Assembly (NCBI GenBank): GCA_964383325.1
Contig: CAYLGY010000105.1
Location: 1 to 7,492, forward strand
Direction of reading: 5' to 3'
DNA: 7,492 nucleotides
Origin: CAYLGY01 sp964383325
GTDB lineage: Bacteria; Pseudomonadota; Alphaproteobacteria; Rhizobiales; Rhizobiaceae
Below the pieces are notes generated by a model. That model was not told the DNA's origin, did no database searches, and saw nothing but the letters and a program-made list of their open reading frames with translations. The position numbers were made by a program, and so were the translations under genes. Each line of letters begins with the position of its first letter. The stretch's first letter is position 1. Below, piece after piece: positions 6,326-7,492 of this stretch.

Positions 6326-6940
6326 TTAGTCAAATATTTCCAACATTTCATCAGAGAGGTCGCGTCGGCAAATGGGGACGGCGGCATTCTGCGCAATGTC
6401 AACTGGATACCAGACAATCGCACCGGTCTTCATGCATATGCTTCTGGGCATAATATAGGTGCCATCAACGTCGTAGGGCTTGGCCGAATTATCAGCATCA
6501 TCGATGGCTGGAATGGGCTCAAGCATAATATTCGGCTTCTTCTTATTGGTTCCGGCAATCTCGTATTTCGCGATAGGAATTCTAACAAGCGCAAAGCGAT
6601 TTCGAAGCGCCTTCAATTTCGGAACATCCAGATTCCGATCGCCGGCGAATTGGCAGCATGACCGCAATATCTCGTAGGAACTCAGGACCCACTGTTCCGA
6701 GAGTGCGATCTGCACGTCGAAGCAGAATAGTCCCTCCGCAACGTTGTGATTGCGCGTAAGGAGCTCAGCTTCCAACTGCCTCAGCAGCAAGTCGATTCTG
6801 GCGTCGTGCGACATTCGGAGGTTTGCAGCGCCGAACTGCGATCCGAAGCGATGCATCACCTGGATCCATTGCTGGTGGAGTGTCTGCGCGTTGATCAGCG
6901 CGACCTCCAAAGCCGCATTGAGGTGCCCACCTGCATCCAT
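6326..6940 (-). CDS. Hypothetical protein, 204 aa, orphan of unknown function
   Basis: The family is not recognised. The ORF is protein-like: residues 5-95 are probably alpha-helical (L-L-L-R-Q-L-E-A-E-L-L at 51-61), followed by K-L-K-A-L-R-N-R-F-A-L at 108-118, a basic N-K-K-K-P turn at 132-136 and a C-terminal segment with G-A-I-V-W-Y-P-V at 173-180. There is no signal peptide and no clear membrane helix, so it should be cytoplasmic. An in-frame TGA lies 8 codons before the only ATG, and no good Shine-Dalgarno sequence precedes it, so the 5' end may be truncated. GC is about 45% over 6481-6600 (54 of 120 by hand count), against 38 of 60 in a sampled line of the operon (5281-5340), which suggests separate acquisition. 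No partner gene is adjacent. Confidence 0.55.
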   Translation of the reverse strand: MDAGGHLNAALEVALINAQTLHQQWIQVMHRFGSQFGAANLRMSHDARIDLLLRQLEAELLTRNHNVAEGLFCFDVQIALSEQWVLSSYEILRSCCQFAGDRNLDVPKLKALRNRFALVRIPIAKYEIAGTNKKKPNIMLEPIPAIDDADNSAKPYDVDGTYIMPRSICMKTGAIVWYPVDIAQNAAVPICRRDLSDEMLEIFD

Positions 6941-7074
6941 AGAATTGCTTGTAGCAGCTCTTCAATGCCGACAGAAGGGGTAGTCACGAGCTTTGCGCCT
7001 TTCCAGGGGACTGGCGCGGGGAGCGCCGCATAAGAGATCCACAAAATAACTTTTCCACAAAAGGATAAATCCGA

Positions 7075-7367
7075 ATGGGTACAATTAGTCTTCCATTGGC
7101 GTAGGCCCATATGAATATTGTTGCTGATTCCGGCAAAGAATTGATTGCAATCTATACAGTCGGCCCGAAGCATGGGCCGGATTCTATATCGGCAAACCGT
7201 TGATAGATATTGAGCTGCTACCAGACGATTTGAAGCTTGCCGTGCTGAAGCAGGCAGCGTCCTATTATGAACAACGCGAAGCAGTTGCCTTTGGCGCATC
7301 CATGGTCGCAGTTTTGAGTAACACGGTGACCTGTGCCGGCCTCTTCATATGCCGCACCCGTGTGTAG
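7075..7367 (+). pseudogene. Decayed phage/GTA head-tail connector gene (gp6-like)
   Basis: An ATG at 7075 stands 9 nt after AAGGA and opens M-G-T-I-S-L-P-L-A, then TAG at 7102-7104. The same frame continues A-H-M-N-I-V-A-D-S-G-K-E-L-I-A-I-Y-T. This matches the start of gp6-like connectors (L-x-x-A-K-A-H-L-N-I ... E-L-I-x-x-Y-I), with the lysine or a similar codon turned into a stop. Near 7155-7170 the likeness moves to the next frame, as after a 1-nt loss: P-E-A-W-A-G-F-Y-I-G-K-P-L, then L-P-D-D-L-K-L-A-V-L-K-Q-A-A, then S-Y-Y-E-Q-R-E-A-V. The block L-P-x-D-L-K-x-A-V-L ... Y-E-x-R-E-A is the family hallmark. Likeness fades after about 7311, where these proteins usually continue V-P-F-G-V-R; the frame closes with TAG at 7365. 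Intact proteins are about 100 aa and join the capsid portal vertex to the tail. The assignment is from memory of the family pattern. Confidence 0.62.
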
Positions 7368-7420
7368 CCCACCAGATTGCTATACCCGGCACTTTCGAGC
7401 TTTGGCTAAGTGGTTGTTAT

Positions 7421-7437
7421 TATCCAATTATTGGATA
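7421..7437. repeat. AT-rich inverted repeat next to the tRNA 3' end
   Basis: TATCCAA and TTGGATA form perfect 7-bp arms around a 3-nt centre, ending 1 nt from the encoded CCA of the tRNA. As RNA it would be a weak hairpin with no following U tract, so it is not a clear terminator. A 17-bp dyad of this type could be a repressor operator or part of an old recombination or attachment site. Only the repeat itself is certain. Confidence 0.45.
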
Positions 7438-7438
7438 C

Positions 7439-7492
7439 TGGCTGGGGAACCTGGATTCGAACCAGGACTAACGGAGTCAGAGTCCGCGGGTC
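7439..7492 (-). tRNA. tRNA-Gln (anticodon CTG), 3' part; 5' end beyond the window
   Basis: Read on the minus strand, the sequence gives an anticodon arm GCGGA-CTCTGAC-TCCGT (7487-7471, anticodon CTG at 7480-7478). A 4-nt variable loop follows, then a T arm CCTGG-TTCGAAT-CCAGG (7466-7450). The 3' acceptor strand is TTCCCCA (7449-7443), the discriminator is G, and the CCA is encoded (7441-7439). CTG and discriminator G both fit glutamine. The D arm and 5' acceptor strand lie past the right edge. The 3' end faces the accessory region, the orientation expected when integrases use a tRNA gene as a target. Confidence 0.95.

Noticed and set aside
6312..6346. Direct repeat of TTCCAACAT (6312-6320 and 6338-6346) around the stop of the 204-aa ORF
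   Set aside because: Nine bases repeated twice is too little for an attachment site or repeat family, and no third copy was seen.
5938..6423. A 161-codon minus-strand open frame overlapping the end of the 204-aa ORF
   Set aside because: Its N-terminal half is arginine-, histidine- and glycine-rich and lacks recognisable structure. Only its last part contributes to the possible SDR relic, so it is not reported as an intact gene.
5843..6661. A 272-codon open frame on the plus strand
   Set aside because: It runs through the SDR-like traces and deep into the opposite-strand 204-aa ORF. Its composition is unlike a normal protein (cysteine, proline and tryptophan rich in the first half), and no family pattern is visible. 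It is more likely a stop-poor shadow.
7051..7059. TTTTCCACA, matching a relaxed DnaA-box pattern
   Set aside because: It is a single box with only one poor neighbour and no origin-type cluster. The same nine bases also occur inside the CoA-transferase beta gene, so chance is the better explanation.
6895..7299. A 134-codon minus-strand open frame
   Set aside because: It lies opposite the connector relic, has no family likeness and no good ribosome site. Its last residues (G-I-E-E-L-L-Q-A-I-L) end where the 204-aa ORF begins in another frame. That might hint at a frameshifted N-terminus, but the evidence is too thin.

Overview
The window looks like part of a proteobacterial, probably alphaproteobacterial, chromosome. 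This rests on the gene families, a high-GC coding style in the left three quarters, and a tRNA-Gln(CTG) with an encoded CCA end. No species can be named from the sequence.

Region 1 (about 1-5561, all on the minus strand, read from right to left) is one compact gene cluster. It starts with a 737-aa fused NDP-forming acyl-CoA synthetase. Next come the alpha and beta subunits of a family I CoA-transferase of the glutaconate CoA-transferase type. A TRAP transporter follows: periplasmic solute-binding protein (DctP), small membrane subunit (DctQ), and the first codons of the large permease (DctM), which runs off the left edge. Synthetase and alpha subunit overlap by 11 nt, alpha and beta by 4 nt, and DctQ and DctM by 8 nt. 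The only gaps are 46 nt (beta to dctP, with a TTCTATAGAA palindrome) and 55 nt (dctP to dctQ, with an 11-bp hairpin). The simplest reading is an operon that imports an unknown organic acid and converts it to a CoA thioester. It carries two different CoA-activation chemistries and no regulator or downstream catabolic enzyme inside the window. An inverted repeat (CTAACA-TT-TGTTAG) sits just upstream of the first gene, over a weak candidate promoter.

Region 2 (about 5562-6325) holds no convincing intact gene of normal size. It contains a small GTG-start ORF of 74 codons and, on the minus strand, frame-broken traces that faintly resemble the N-terminal half of a short-chain dehydrogenase.

Region 3 (6326-7492) is lower in GC. 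It contains an orphan 204-aa ORF of unknown function, then a decayed plus-strand gene for a phage or GTA-type head-tail connector (gp6-like) with a nonsense codon and a frameshift. After an AT-rich inverted repeat comes the 3' two thirds of a minus-strand tRNA-Gln(CTG) at the right edge. A phage structural relic next to the 3' end of a tRNA suggests an old integration site. Regions 2 and 3 therefore read as a degraded accessory junction beside a complete metabolic operon.
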